NCBI GenBank assembly: GCA_035566895.1
Contig: DATMQA010000030.1
Coordinates: 1 to 64,000 of the forward strand
DNA: 64,000 bases
Source: DATMQA01 sp035566895
GTDB lineage: Bacteria; Verrucomicrobiota; Verrucomicrobiia; Limisphaerales; UBA8199
Direction of reading: 5' to 3'
Positions 15,721 to 23,277 of the stretch are shown here, one piece after another; the stretch's first letter is position 1; each line of letters begins with the position of its first letter. The notes under the pieces were generated by a model. That model was not told the DNA's origin and did not search any database. It saw only the letters and a program-made list of their open reading frames with translations. A program made the translations under genes and the position numbers.

Positions 15721-16740
15721 ATGCCAGTACGTCTAGGACGTTTCGAAATGCCCAAGCGGTTGGTCAAAGAAGACACTACCGCCACTGAAACCTACGCTAA
15801 ATTTGTCGCCGAACCCTTCGAAACCGGTTACGGCCATACCGTCGGCAACTCCCTGCGCCGCGTGCTGCTTTCCTCCCTGGAAGGCGCCGCCATCGCTTCC
15901 ATCAAAGTCGATGGCGCGATGCACGAGTTCGCCACTATCGATGGCGTCGTTGAAGACGTTACCGATATCGTGCTGAACCTCAAAAAGGTCCTGCTCAAGG
16001 CCCACAATCGCGAGGCCCAGACCCTCCTGCTCTCCGTCAACAAAGAGGGCGATGTCACCGCCGCCGACATTCAGCTCAACCAGAATATCGAGCTGGTCAA
16101 TCCGACCCAGCACATTTGCACCCTCGATAAAAAGAAAAAATTCGAGATGGAGCTCGAAGTCAAAGTCGGCCGCGGCTTCCTGCCCGGTGATGAAAACAAA
16201 AAGCCCAACCAGGCGATTGGCGTCGTCGCCATCGACTCCCTTTTCTCCCCGGTTACCCGCGTCCGCTACGCCGTCGAAAACGCCCGCGTCGGCCAGCGCA
16301 CCGATTACGACCGCCTCATCCTCGAGATCTGGACCGATGGCCGCATCTCCCCCGACGATGCCCTGACCCAGGCCTCCGCCATCCTCCAGCATCACCTCGA
16401 TGTCTTTGTCGGCTACGACAAAAACGCCGTCGAATTCGAAGAGGTTGTTGATAAGCAGGACGAAGAGAAGACCAAGCTCAAGAAACTGCTCAATATGAGC
16501 GTCAATGAAATCGAGCTGAGTGTCCGCGCCGCCAACTGCCTCAACAACGCCAACATCACCACCGTTGGCCAACTGGCCATGAAGACCGAGCAGGAAATGC
16601 TCAAATATCGCAACTTCGGCAAAAAATCACTCAACGAGATCAAAGAAAAACTCTCCGCCCTCGGCCTGACCCTGGGCATGAGTTTCGAGCCGGACTTGCT
16701 CGAGACTGCCAAAGAAGAGCCCACTACCCTCATGCGTTGA
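15721..16740 (+). CDS. rpoA: DNA-directed RNA polymerase alpha subunit
   Basis: A 339-residue protein. The N-terminal assembly domain shows FVAEPFETGYGHTVGNSLRRVLLSSLEGAAIASIKVDG and LILEIWTDGRISPDDALTQAS; the C-terminal domain, from about residue 255, shows NEIELSVRAANCLNNANITTVGQLAMKTEQEMLKYRNFGKKSLNEIKEKLSALGLTLGM, the surface that binds UP elements and activators. A clear AAAGGA Shine-Dalgarno sequence precedes the ATG. Gene order rpsD-rpoA-rplQ is canonical. Confidence 0.97.
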   Translation: MPVRLGRFEMPKRLVKEDTTATETYAKFVAEPFETGYGHTVGNSLRRVLLSSLEGAAIASIKVDGAMHEFATIDGVVEDVTDIVLNLKKVLLKAHNREAQTLLLSVNKEGDVTAADIQLNQNIELVNPTQHICTLDKKKKFEMELEVKVGRGFLPGDENKKPNQAIGVVAIDSLFSPVTRVRYAVENARVGQRTDYDRLILEIWTDGRISPDDALTQASAILQHHLDVFVGYDKNAVEFEEVVDKQDEEKTKLKKLLNMSVNEIELSVRAANCLNNANITTVGQLAMKTEQEMLKYRNFGKKSLNEIKEKLSALGLTLGMSFEPDLLETAKEEPTTLMR

Positions 16741-16763
16741 TCGCGTTTCACGTTTTATTCTCT

Positions 16764-17192
16764 ATGCGCCACCTCAAGCGAACCGCCAAGCTGGGCCGTA
16801 CCGGTCAGCATCGCAATGCGATGCTCGCCAACCTCGTTTGCAGCCTCATTAAACACAAACGCGTCACCACTACCCTGGCCAAGGCCAAGGCCGCCCGCTC
16901 CGTGGCCGAAAAAATGGTCACCCTCGGCAAAAGCGGCACCATTCACGACCGCCGCCTCGCTGCCTCTCGCCTTCACCAGGAAGATGCCGTCAAAATCCTC
17001 TTCGCCGAAATTGCCCCGGCCCAAAAAGAGCGCCGCGGCGGTTACACCCGCATCGTCCGCCTGAACCAGCGTCAGGGCGACGCCGGCCAGCGGGCCATCC
17101 TCGAATGGGTCGAACTCCCGGTCGAGGCCGCCCCCGTCGAAACCAAGCCCGCCGAAGCGGCCAAGCCCGCCGAGGCAGCCGCGGCTACCTAG
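16764..17192 (+). CDS. rplQ: 50S ribosomal protein L17
   Basis: A 142-residue protein starting MRHLKRTAKLGRTGQHRNAMLANLVCSLI, with TTLAKAKAARSVAEKMVTLGK and RRGGYTRIVRLNQRQGDAGQRAILEWVE. The last ~25 residues are an Ala/Pro/Glu/Lys-rich tail. The ATG at 16764 is chosen from family homology over an upstream in-frame ATG at 16737. The 3' end overlaps the convergent GH13 gene by 8 bases and no terminator lies between them. Confidence 0.96.
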   Translation: MRHLKRTAKLGRTGQHRNAMLANLVCSLIKHKRVTTTLAKAKAARSVAEKMVTLGKSGTIHDRRLAASRLHQEDAVKILFAEIAPAQKERRGGYTRIVRLNQRQGDAGQRAILEWVELPVEAAPVETKPAEAAKPAEAAAAT

Positions 17193-18834
17193 ATTCAAAC
17201 TGGAACAGTTGCGCCGCGTGGGGCCCGAGGTCCAGATAAAGCCCCGGGCTTCGCAACTCGGCCCCGGACCGCAAGTACTCCTCTGAACCCAACAGGTCCT
17301 TCATCCCCCAGGGCTTGAGGGTGGGCTCCGGGATGCGCAACGGCACATAGCATTGGCTCCGGTGAGGAGCGAGGTTTGTCACCGACAGTTCAAAACGCGA
17401 GCCTTCCTTCCGCCATTGGATTGCCACTATATTCTGCGCCGTCGGATTGTCCGGCCAGGCGGGGCAGGGGACCAGCACGGTGCCGGTTCCTTCTCCAACG
17501 CCTGTACGCCGCAGCGCCGTCAGGAGTTGCTCATACATCCTCTCAATTTCCGGCTGGTTCGGTTCGGCGGGCCGTCGTAGCAGTTGGACCGGCACCCTGA
17601 TCCTGGCTCCCGAGAGTTGGCCTTCGTGGAGAAACCGCAGCCCCGGCAACCCCAGGATAAGCAACGCGGCCGCGCGCTGTTCGGCCGGCGAGAACAACGA
17701 GGCGATGCGCGGTTCATCGTGGTTTTCGAGAAGATGGCCCCCGCCGCAAAGGCAGTTGGACGTAGCGTCCTCTGTCGGGGACGACGCAACCTCTGTAGGA
17801 GACGACGTGAGGAGTCTCTCACCTATATTCTCCACAGACGACGTAACCTCTGTCGGAGACGACGTAAGGAGTCTCTCACCTCCATCCTCCACCGTCTGCC
17901 CTCGGCCCTGTTCCCTTTCACACCCCTGCGCCGCCAACAAATGCTGCTGCACCCCGGCGGCGTCCCGCGAAACGAGTTTGTCGTATAGCGTTTTATCGTA
18001 GGCATAATCAAAACCGAGTTCGCGCAACCGCCCCTCCAGCCCCCAATAAGCCTCGGCGAGGAACAGAAAGTCAGGCCGGCCGCGTTTGACGGCCGAGATG
18101 GCCTCTGACCAGAACTCGGAGCTCGGCGGTTGCTGATTCGCACCCGGCAGCCGTCCCCAGGTCCTGGCGAAAACCTCGTTGAGAACGAGCATTGCCATGT
18201 CGCAGCGAACCCCATCGCAGCGGCTCGCCACTGCTCGCAACAGGTCAGCCATCGCCGCCCGGGTGGCGGCCAGCCGGTAATCAAGCTGCACCGTATCAGT
18301 CCAGGGCGGAAAGTAGGGATCCTTCCCGTAAGCCAGCCAGCGCACGCCGGCTGCCGTTTGCTGCGGGAACGTTCCCGGCACTTCAACCGGACTTTGGACG
18401 AAGAGCTCCGGTCTTTCCCGCAACCACCGGTGGTCCAGGCCAAGATGGTTGGGGACGAAGTCGAGGATCAACTTTAGTCCCCGGGCGTGAAGACGCGTGC
18501 GAAACTCTTGCAATCCATCGTTGCCGCCCAGGTTCGGCGGCACCTCGTAATCGGCTATCGCGTAAGGCGAGCCGGCCACGTCCTCTTCCCGCCAATCAGG
18601 CAGAACCTCCGAGTAGTGTTGGCGCAGGTCGCGGTTGGTCAGCGCCTCGGCGCGCGCGCGCGGTCCGCTGCTCCATACCCCCATCAGCCACACGTGCGTG
18701 AAGCCGAGCCCCTCCCATCGCCCTAATTCGGCCTCCGGCACATTGTTCAGCGTAATCGACTCTCCCTCGCGCCGGGTCAATTCATTCAACCAGCAGCGAG
18801 TGTTAATCTCGTACAGAATTGGGTGCTTCGTCAC
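17185..18834 (-). CDS. GH13-family alpha-amylase-like enzyme with an in-frame repeat insertion
   Basis: A 549-residue cytoplasmic protein with a GTG start. The GH13 motifs are present in order: LILDFVPNHLG (about 121-131), CDGVRCDMAM with nucleophile Asp212, FLAEAYW with acid/base Glu261, and LLENHDEPR with transition-state Asp373. It should act on alpha-glucans or transfer glucosyl groups; the precise specificity is not readable. No signal peptide. Residues about 303-366, between motifs III and IV, are a Ser/Thr/Glu-rich insert with the block GERLLTSSPTEV twice, encoded by a palindromic repeat related to the hairpin at 18890-18968. The gene converges on rplQ with 8 bases of overlap. Confidence 0.85.
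   Translation of the reverse strand: MTKHPILYEINTRCWLNELTRREGESITLNNVPEAELGRWEGLGFTHVWLMGVWSSGPRARAEALTNRDLRQHYSEVLPDWREEDVAGSPYAIADYEVPPNLGGNDGLQEFRTRLHARGLKLILDFVPNHLGLDHRWLRERPELFVQSPVEVPGTFPQQTAAGVRWLAYGKDPYFPPWTDTVQLDYRLAATRAAMADLLRAVASRCDGVRCDMAMLVLNEVFARTWGRLPGANQQPPSSEFWSEAISAVKRGRPDFLFLAEAYWGLEGRLRELGFDYAYDKTLYDKLVSRDAAGVQQHLLAAQGCEREQGRGQTVEDGGERLLTSSPTEVTSSVENIGERLLTSSPTEVASSPTEDATSNCLCGGGHLLENHDEPRIASLFSPAEQRAAALLILGLPGLRFLHEGQLSGARIRVPVQLLRRPAEPNQPEIERMYEQLLTALRRTGVGEGTGTVLVPCPAWPDNPTAQNIVAIQWRKEGSRFELSVTNLAPHRSQCYVPLRIPEPTLKPWGMKDLLGSEEYLRSGAELRSPGLYLDLGPHAAQLFQFESR
17750..17900 (-). repeat. tandem REP-like units inside the GH13 gene
   Basis: Two ~47-base units, about 17788-17832 and 17845-17889, each read on the + strand as CCTCTGT.GGAGACGACGT followed by RAGGAGTCTCTCACCT. 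A partial third copy lies at 17770-17787. The core GACGTAAGGAGTCTC closely matches CGACGTAAGGAGGCTC in the intergenic hairpin at 18890, so both belong to one dispersed family. The insert keeps the frame of the host gene. Confidence 0.75.
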
Positions 18835-18889
18835 GAATAGCCCTTGGCGTCGAAGGCGAATGAAACCGCCCTAAGTTCACGTTTAAAAT

Positions 18890-18968
18890 TGTAGCAGCCG
18901 ACGTAAGGAGGCTCTGATCGATGCTTAGTGATGCCTGAAATATGAGCCTCCTTGCGTCGGCTGCTACA
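18890..18968. repeat. REP-like palindrome
   Basis: Arms of 25 bp with one mismatch, 18890-18914 (TGTAGCAGCCGACGTAAGGA...) and 18944-18968, surround a ~29-base loop. The following bases to about 18996 (ATGGGAATGATTTTTCAAAC and on) are repeated nearly exactly at 26956-26993, so the element extends beyond the hairpin. It lies between the divergent end of the GH13 gene and the ACT gene. It resembles a non-autonomous mobile palindrome; no transposase of the RAYT type is present in the window. Confidence 0.8.
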
Positions 18969-19002
18969 ATGGGAATGATTTTTCAAACGCGCCCTAAGAT
19001 CT

Positions 19003-19058
19003 TCACGTTTCACGTTTTACGTTTCACGTTTCACGTTTTACGTTTCCCGCCTCACGCC
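19003..19058 (-). repeat. CACGTTT-word array after the ACT gene
   Basis: Seven or so imperfect tandem copies of TTTCACG/TTTTACG followed by CCTCACGCCTCACC run up to the end of the convergent ACT-domain gene. The word is the same as in the rpsK-rpsD and rpsQ-rplN spacers. Confidence 0.8.
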
Positions 19059-19451
19059 TCACCCATTCAGAACCGCCATCGCCTTGGTCGGATTGGACAC
19101 CCGCATCACCATCAGGCCTTTCTTGGCGTCGGGCGGGGTCGCGCTGTAGCAGTACTCGATATTCACCTTGGCATCAGCCAGCTTATGGGCCAGCCGGGCC
19201 AGTTCGCCGGGTTTGTTGATGCCATCGACCAGCAGCACATCATCCTCCACGACCAGCGTGCCGTGTTCTTCGAAAACATGCACCGCCTTGCGATAATCGC
19301 TGACCACCATCCGGATCACGCTGTGATCCACCGTATCGCTGGTGGTCACCGCGTAGATATTGATCTTGGCCGCCGCAAGGGCATCGGCCACCCGGGCCAG
19401 CATCCCGGGCCGATTATCCAGGAAAATGGCGAGTTGCTTGGTAATTTGCAT
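19059..19451 (-). CDS. tandem ACT-domain protein
   Basis: A 130-residue cytoplasmic protein consisting of two ACT folds: residues 1-65 (QLAIFLDNRPGMLARVADALAAAKINIYAV) and 68-130 (DVLLVDGINKPGELARLAHKLADAKVNIEYCY). Such proteins bind small ligands, often amino acids, and usually regulate metabolism. No catalytic domain is attached. The ligand cannot be inferred. Confidence 0.88.
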   Translation of the reverse strand: MQITKQLAIFLDNRPGMLARVADALAAAKINIYAVTTSDTVDHSVIRMVVSDYRKAVHVFEEHGTLVVEDDVLLVDGINKPGELARLAHKLADAKVNIEYCYSATPPDAKKGLMVMRVSNPTKAMAVLNG

Positions 19452-19570
19452 AGTTCAATTAGCGATTTGAGGTTGAGGTCATGGATGCTTCCATCGGCCA
19501 AATTAGCCGATCCGACGCAAATCGCCAAACGGTTCTTTCTTCCGCTCCGGCCTCGTGTTAGCTTCCGCTT

Positions 19571-19876
19571 ATGGGTCTGGATGCGACAGTGCGGCGCCGC
19601 TGGGTCGGCGCTTTGGCTCTCCTGGCGGCCCTGGTCATGCTGGTGGCGGGCCAAACCGTCCTCGAAGGCCGACTGACACCGGTGGCGTTCCTGGTTTACT
19701 GGCTGGTCTGCGTTATTCTGACCGGCCTGGCGATCTTCGTCGCCTTTGCCGATGTGCGGGCCTTGGCTTACCGCACCCATCGCGAGCAGCGCGATTTGCT
19801 CCAAAACACCCTCAAAGAGATCGAGACCGAAGCGCGGCGCAAAGCCCGGCAACCCCCGGCCGGCGATGCCAAGTGA
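19571..19876 (+). CDS. small two-TM membrane protein
   Basis: A 101-residue protein with two hydrophobic segments (about 12-30 and 38-60) and a charged C-terminal helix (THREQRDLLQNTLKEIETEARRKA) likely in the cytoplasm. I do not recognise the family. Codon use resembles that of its neighbours and the following gene is read in the same direction after a 186-base gap. It is divergent from the ACT gene. Confidence 0.7.
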   Translation: MGLDATVRRRWVGALALLAALVMLVAGQTVLEGRLTPVAFLVYWLVCVILTGLAIFVAFADVRALAYRTHREQRDLLQNTLKEIETEARRKARQPPAGDAK

Positions 19877-20062
19877 TTGAGCCCTCGGGTCGGGGAGTGT
19901 CGCCCTCTCGCCGCCCCTCCATCATTTCTTCGCTCCATCATCCCGTTCCCGCCTCATGCGCACTTTGCTGTCGAATATTCAAGAGAAAAATCTCGCGCGC
20001 GAAAACTTTCTTCATTGATATCGCCGTCCGCTTTTGTTCTACTGGTATCGTCGCGAAGGCGT

Positions 20063-20935
20063 ATGAGTTTAGCCGAGACCATCGCATCACCACCGGCCCT
20101 CCCGGAGAGCCAGAAAGCCGCGCTGCTTAAGCTGCTGGGCGACGAAGACCCCGCCGTTTTTCACGCCGTCCGCGACAAAATCCTTTCCTATGGCCCCTCG
20201 GCCGCCGACTGGCTGCGTCCGCAGACCTTGAGCCGCGAACCCGCCCTGCGCCGCCGCGCCCAGGAACTCGTCCTGCGCTTTGACGCCCAGGCCGCCGATA
20301 ACCATTTCCTGGCCTTCTGCCTCAAACACGGCGAGGAATGCGACCTCGAACAAGGCTCCTGGCTCCTGGCCCAGACCCAATACCCCAACATCAATGTGGA
20401 CGGTTACCGCGCCGTGCTGGATAGTTTTGCCCGTGATTTGCAGGAGCGGTTGGACGGCCCCAGCCAACCAAAAAAAATGCTCGAGAGCATCAATCATTAC
20501 CTTTTCTCCGACCTGGCGTTCAGCGGCAATGAAAAGAATTATTACGACCCGGAAAACAGCTATCTCAACCGCGTGCTGGACCGCCGGATGGGCAATCCGA
20601 TCACCTTGTGCCTGGTCTATATCCTCCTGGCGCGCCGCTTGCGCTTGCCGGTCGCCGGCATCGGCCTGCCGGGCCATTTTATCTGCCGCTACCAATCCAG
20701 CGCTACCGAGGTTTATATCGACGCCTTCAATCGCGGCAAGCTTCTGACCAAGGCCGATTGCATCCAGTACCTGCTCCATGGCAACTACAGCGTGCGGGAC
20801 GATTACCTGGCGCCGGTCAGTCCGCGCCGGATGCTCCTGCGCATCTGCGCCAACCTCCACCAGATCTACCTGCAACTCGAAAAACAGGAACCTGCCACCC
20901 GTCTCCAGCGCTACCTCGTCGCCCTCGCCCGTTAA
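20063..20935 (+). CDS. SirB1-like protein (transglutaminase-core family)
   Basis: The 290-residue product starts at ATG 20063 (MSLAETIASPPALPESQ); the open frame upstream of it lacks homology-like sequence. An N-terminal helical region is followed by the SirB1 core at about residues 125-245: INHYLFSDLAFSGNEKNYYDPENSYLNRVLDRRMGNPITLCLVYILLARRLRLPVAGIGLPGHFICRY. The fold is that of a transglutaminase-like peptidase, but the classical Cys is not evident in the NPITLCLVY segment beyond the single Cys there. SirB1 proteins have an unsettled role; some influence stress responses. Confidence 0.85.
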   Translation: MSLAETIASPPALPESQKAALLKLLGDEDPAVFHAVRDKILSYGPSAADWLRPQTLSREPALRRRAQELVLRFDAQAADNHFLAFCLKHGEECDLEQGSWLLAQTQYPNINVDGYRAVLDSFARDLQERLDGPSQPKKMLESINHYLFSDLAFSGNEKNYYDPENSYLNRVLDRRMGNPITLCLVYILLARRLRLPVAGIGLPGHFICRYQSSATEVYIDAFNRGKLLTKADCIQYLLHGNYSVRDDYLAPVSPRRMLLRICANLHQIYLQLEKQEPATRLQRYLVALAR

Positions 20936-21254
20936 GAGTTAAATCAGGTAAATGAGTTAAATGAGTTAAATGGGCTGCGCCGGGCGCCCGCGCAAAACCT
21001 CCGCCCTCTTTTACCCCAATTAACTCAATTAACCCTTTTAACCCTTTTAACCGATGTAACCCATGTAACCATGTAACCATGTAACCATGTAACCATGTAA
21101 CCATGTAACCCATGTAACCATGTAACCCATGTAACCATGTAACCATGTAACCCATGTAACCATGTAACCCATGTAACCATGTAACCCATGTAACCATGTA
21201 ACCCATGTAACCATGTAACCCATGCAACCATGCAACCATGCAACCATGTAACCC
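20936..21254 (+). repeat. TTTAAC inverted arms and ATGTAACC tandem array
   Basis: A roughly 300-base gap with no gene. After the stop comes GAGTTAAAT-type words (20936-20970), a GC-rich core (CTGCGCCGGGCGCCC), then the complementary AATTAACTCAATTAACC words (21018-21055). From 21056 to 21254 an imperfect tandem array of about 18-20 copies of CATGTAAC(C) follows, becoming CATGCAAC at its end. The array contains many ATG triplets; the one at 21230 is the only usable start for the next gene. Confidence 0.9.
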
Positions 21255-22942
21255 ATGCCCCATCGAACGCTCTCGAAACCGTCACGCCTTACCACTGGCT
21301 CGTGTTCATGCTGGCCGCTGGCGGCTGGCTCTTCGATTGCATGGGACAGCGCATTTTCGTCCTCGCTCGCGAGCCCGCTTTAAAAGAACTCCTCGGCGCC
21401 TCCGCTTCGGATGACGCCGTGCGCCGCTGGGGCGGCCTGGCCACCCTGCTGCTGATGGTCGGTTGGGCCACCGGCGGCATTATCTTCGGCACCCTGAGCG
21501 ACCGCCATGGCCGCGTCAAAGCCATGATCGGGACCTTGCTGGCCTACACCGTTTTCTCCGGTCTGTCGGGGTTTGCGCGCAGCGGCTGGGAGTTTTTGGT
21601 TTATCGCTTCCTGTTCGGGCTGGGCGTCGGCGGCATGTTCGGCGCGGCCACCACCCTCGTCGCCGAGAGCGTCCCGGCGCGATTCCGCACATTCGCTCTC
21701 GGCCTGATGCAGGCCCTCTCGGCTGGCGGCAATATGCTCGGCTCTGGTCTCAGCCTGCGCATCAACCCCGGCCAGGAGAATTACTGGGGCCATTTCAGCG
21801 GCTGGCAGGTCCTGTTCTTCATCGGCCTCTGCCCCGCGCTCCTCGCCCTGCCCATGGCCCTCTTCCTGAAAGAGCCCGAGCCGTGGCGCCGGGCCAAAGC
21901 CCTCGCCGCCGCGGGCCCTGCCGGCAAAGCCGTCGGCGCCATTACCGACCTCTTCGTCCATCCGCGCTGGCGGCACCACATGATTTCCGGGGTCTGTCTG
22001 GGTGTTGCCGGCATGGTCGGTCTGTGGGGCATCGCGTTCTACTCCCCCGAACTGATCACGACCGCGTTCAAGAATCGCCCCTTGCAAACCGGCGAAGTTC
22101 GTCAACCCGCCCGGCTCTGCTTGGCGTTGAAGGACCCGCCCGATCCCGCCGTCGCCCTGCTCAAAACCAGGTTGGCCCCGGCGGTCACCGGCCAGTTGGA
22201 CTCACTCTCCGGCGGCGCAAACGTTCCGCCCGCCCTGACCGGCGCCCTCGTCCAGGACCTCAACCGCCTCATCAATGCGGACAACCTTTATGACGAAGCG
22301 GCCTTCAAATCTGTCACGTTGAAACGCGCCACCCGGCACTTGGCCCAACGCCTCCAGGCCCACCCCGGCGGAGCGCAGAACTCTGCTCTGCCGGACCCCG
22401 ACGAGGTTGCCTTCCTGAACCGGCAACTCGTCGAACAACTCTTTCCCGGCGCCATTTACGAGCTGCAAAAGACCATCGACAAAACCAAGAGCAAAGGCAC
22501 CCTCCTGCAGGACGTCGGGGCCTTGCTGGGCATGTTCGCTTTCACCTTTGCCGCGGCGTACTTTAATCGGCGGGCGGCCTTCCTGGGTTCCTTTGTCCTC
22601 TGTTTGGGCGTCGTCGCCTATGTCTTCTATTCGCTGAAAACAGAGGCGGACGCCTATTGGATGCTGCCGCTGGTGGGCTTCGTCACCCTCTCCTCTTTCG
22701 CGGGTTACTCGATTTACTTCCCCGAACTATTCCCCACCCGTCTGCGCGGGACGGGGGTGGGCTTTTGCTATAACACCGTGCGCTACCTGGCCGCCCCATT
22801 TCCATTCCTGCTGGCCTGGCTGAGCTCCCTGGGGCTGCCCTTCCGCACCGCCGCCGTGGCCATGTGCTCCATCTACCTCCTGGGCATCATCGCCCTCATC
22901 TGGGCCCCCGAAACCAAAGGCAAACCCCTCCCGGAGGACTGA
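21230..22942 (+). CDS. MFS transporter with long central loop
   Basis: A 570-residue membrane protein with about 12 helices. The MFS motif GTLSDRHGRVKAMIG follows helix 2, and helices 4-5 carry YRFLFGLGVGGMFGAATTLVAESVPARFR, like metabolite:H+ or sugar porters. Between helices 6 and 7 (about residues 283-425) there is an unusual ~140-residue hydrophilic segment with several amphipathic helices. The ATG at 21230 lies inside the ATGTAACC/ATGCAACC array, and no other start precedes the first helix (WLVFMLAAGGWLFDCMGQ). The substrate is unknown. Confidence 0.88.
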   Translation: MQPCNHVTHAPSNALETVTPYHWLVFMLAAGGWLFDCMGQRIFVLAREPALKELLGASASDDAVRRWGGLATLLLMVGWATGGIIFGTLSDRHGRVKAMIGTLLAYTVFSGLSGFARSGWEFLVYRFLFGLGVGGMFGAATTLVAESVPARFRTFALGLMQALSAGGNMLGSGLSLRINPGQENYWGHFSGWQVLFFIGLCPALLALPMALFLKEPEPWRRAKALAAAGPAGKAVGAITDLFVHPRWRHHMISGVCLGVAGMVGLWGIAFYSPELITTAFKNRPLQTGEVRQPARLCLALKDPPDPAVALLKTRLAPAVTGQLDSLSGGANVPPALTGALVQDLNRLINADNLYDEAAFKSVTLKRATRHLAQRLQAHPGGAQNSALPDPDEVAFLNRQLVEQLFPGAIYELQKTIDKTKSKGTLLQDVGALLGMFAFTFAAAYFNRRAAFLGSFVLCLGVVAYVFYSLKTEADAYWMLPLVGFVTLSSFAGYSIYFPELFPTRLRGTGVGFCYNTVRYLAAPFPFLLAWLSSLGLPFRTAAVAMCSIYLLGIIALIWAPETKGKPLPED

Positions 22943-23277
22943 CACCCTCCTCCTCCTTCTCGGGTTTCCCCCATGTAAACCATTTAACCCATTTTACCCA
23001 TGTAACCCTGTAACCCATGTAACCCTGTAACCCTGTAACCCTGTAACCCTGTAACCCATGTGACCCATGTAACCATGTAACCCTGTAACCCTGTAACCCA
23101 TGTAACCCATGTAACCATGTAACCATGTAACTTTTTAACTCTCCGGTTGCGTCCCCGCCTGCTCTTTGAGTTCTTTGTGTTCTTTCGTGGCTAAATTCCT
23201 TTCGCCCGTTGGTTTTTGGCTTCTCATCGGTCCCCTTTCCACACAAAATCACCGCGCGCAAACATCAATGACTTTAA
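22943..23277 (+). repeat. ATGTAACC/CTGTAACC array
   Basis: A 335-base gap without a gene. About 15 tandem copies of CATGTAACC and CTGTAACC fill 22971-23133. It begins with CATTTAACC words that grade into GTAACC words. A T-rich segment with TTCTTTGTGTTCTTTCGTGG (about 23172-23191) follows, a word seen again near 61044. Confidence 0.85.

Noticed and set aside
20817..21295. Minus-strand open frames encoding MVTWLHGYMGYMVTW-type repeats
   Set aside because: They are translations of the ATGTAACC array in reverse; the composition follows the DNA repeat in all frames and there is no domain or start context.
22971..23133. CRISPR or telomere-like array
   Set aside because: The units are 8-9 bases with no spacers, so it is not CRISPR. 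The CTGTAACC resemblance to telomeric repeats is superficial in a bacterial intergenic spacer.
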